A stretch of 64,000 nucleotides of DNA from Sphingomonas swuensis (GTDB lineage Bacteria; Pseudomonadota; Alphaproteobacteria; Sphingomonadales; Sphingomonadaceae): positions 2,564,001-2,628,000 of the forward strand of contig NZ_BAABBQ010000001.1 of NCBI RefSeq assembly GCF_039538045.1, written 5' to 3'. Positions within the stretch are counted from its first letter, which is position 1. The number at the start of each line of letters is the position of its first letter. The position numbers and the translations under genes are program-made. The notes under the pieces were generated by a model. It was given only the letters and a program-made list of their open reading frames with translations. It was not told the origin of the DNA and ran no database searches. Positions 63,734 to 64,000 of this stretch are shown here, piece after piece.

Positions 63734-64000
63734 ATGGTGACTGCCGCCCTGCCCTCCGCCCCGCATCTTCCGCGCGACCTGCTCGAGGCCGGGCTGGCGA
63801 TGACCGACAACCGGATCGACATCGCCGAGCGGCTGCTCAAGGCCCGCCTCAAGCGCGATCCCGACGACCCGCGCGCGCTGCGCATGCTGGCCGAGGTCGC
63901 CGCGCGCATCGGTCGGCTCCACGACAGCGAGCTGCTGCTCCGCCATGCGCTGGAAGTCGCGCCCGGCTTCCACTCGGCGCGCGCAAACCTCGCGATGGTG
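63734..64000 (+). CDS. TPR protein, N-terminal part (window edge)
   Basis: 89 codons are visible and the frame is open to the end. The sequence holds tetratricopeptide-type helices: LLEAGLAMTDNRIDIAERLL, KRDPDDPRALRMLAEVAARI and HDSELLLRHALEVAPGFHSA. In related bacteria such an N-terminus is often followed by a sulfotransferase domain, but that part is not in the window. It is divergent from the adhesin gene. Confidence 0.75.
   Translation, partial: MVTAALPSAPHLPRDLLEAGLAMTDNRIDIAERLLKARLKRDPDDPRALRMLAEVAARIGRLHDSELLLRHALEVAPGFHSARANLAMV

Overview
The window is about 64 kb of GC-rich alphaproteobacterial chromosome, most likely from a member of the Sphingomonadales. The evidence is a GapR-type DUF2312 protein, a MipZ division ATPase, a class I lysyl-tRNA synthetase, the ybgC-tolQRAB-pal order, and intergenic hairpin elements of a kind I associate with sphingomonads. 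This placement is inferred from gene content, not from a database search. No tRNA, rRNA, CRISPR array, transposase or prophage was seen. Genes are tightly packed, and many neighbours overlap by four bases (GTGA or ATGA), which suggests translational coupling.

Layout. 1-9.6 kb: a truncated clan GH-A glycosidase, a histidine phosphatase and NAD(P)HX dehydratase, pyruvate kinase, gapR, a YbjQ protein, a DUF1003 membrane protein, yebC, ruvCAB and a secreted DUF3089 protein. 9.6-15.2 kb: an HTH regulator with a membrane protein, divergent from the Tol-Pal operon. 15.2-18.9 kb: panC and mipZ (divergent), phosphoglucomutase/phosphomannomutase and a Tat-type DUF411 protein. 18.9-24.1 kb: the 'ligase-associated' DNA repair set (exonuclease, Lhr-like helicase, PdeM phosphoesterase) with a DEDDh nuclease among them but no ligase gene. 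24.1-29.8 kb: a PabB-PabC fusion, two secreted peptidases and a metallo-beta-lactamase-fold hydrolase. 29.9-32.9 kb: rpmF-plsX-fabH-ihfA-merR. 33-43.8 kb: a DinG-type helicase, LysRS, a globin-coupled transducer, a DUF885 lipoprotein, an RcnB-like protein, an orphan [2Fe-2S] subunit and an alpha/beta hydrolase.

The most striking region is 43.8-63.2 kb. It is a compact Lap-like giant-adhesin locus: a periplasmic LapG-type cysteine protease on the plus strand faces a minus-strand block encoding a 4075-residue repeat adhesin, a TolC-type outer-membrane channel, a LapB-type ABC exporter, a SleB-family cell-wall hydrolase and an HlyD adaptor. The exporter, hydrolase and adaptor genes are packed end to end. 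The hydrolase inside the secretion operon, the missing canonical start codon ahead of the HlyD membrane anchor, the lack of RTX nonapeptides in the adhesin, and a 578-bp relatively AT-rich leader carrying a possible 39-residue membrane peptide all deserve a closer look. The window ends in a TPR gene divergent from the adhesin.
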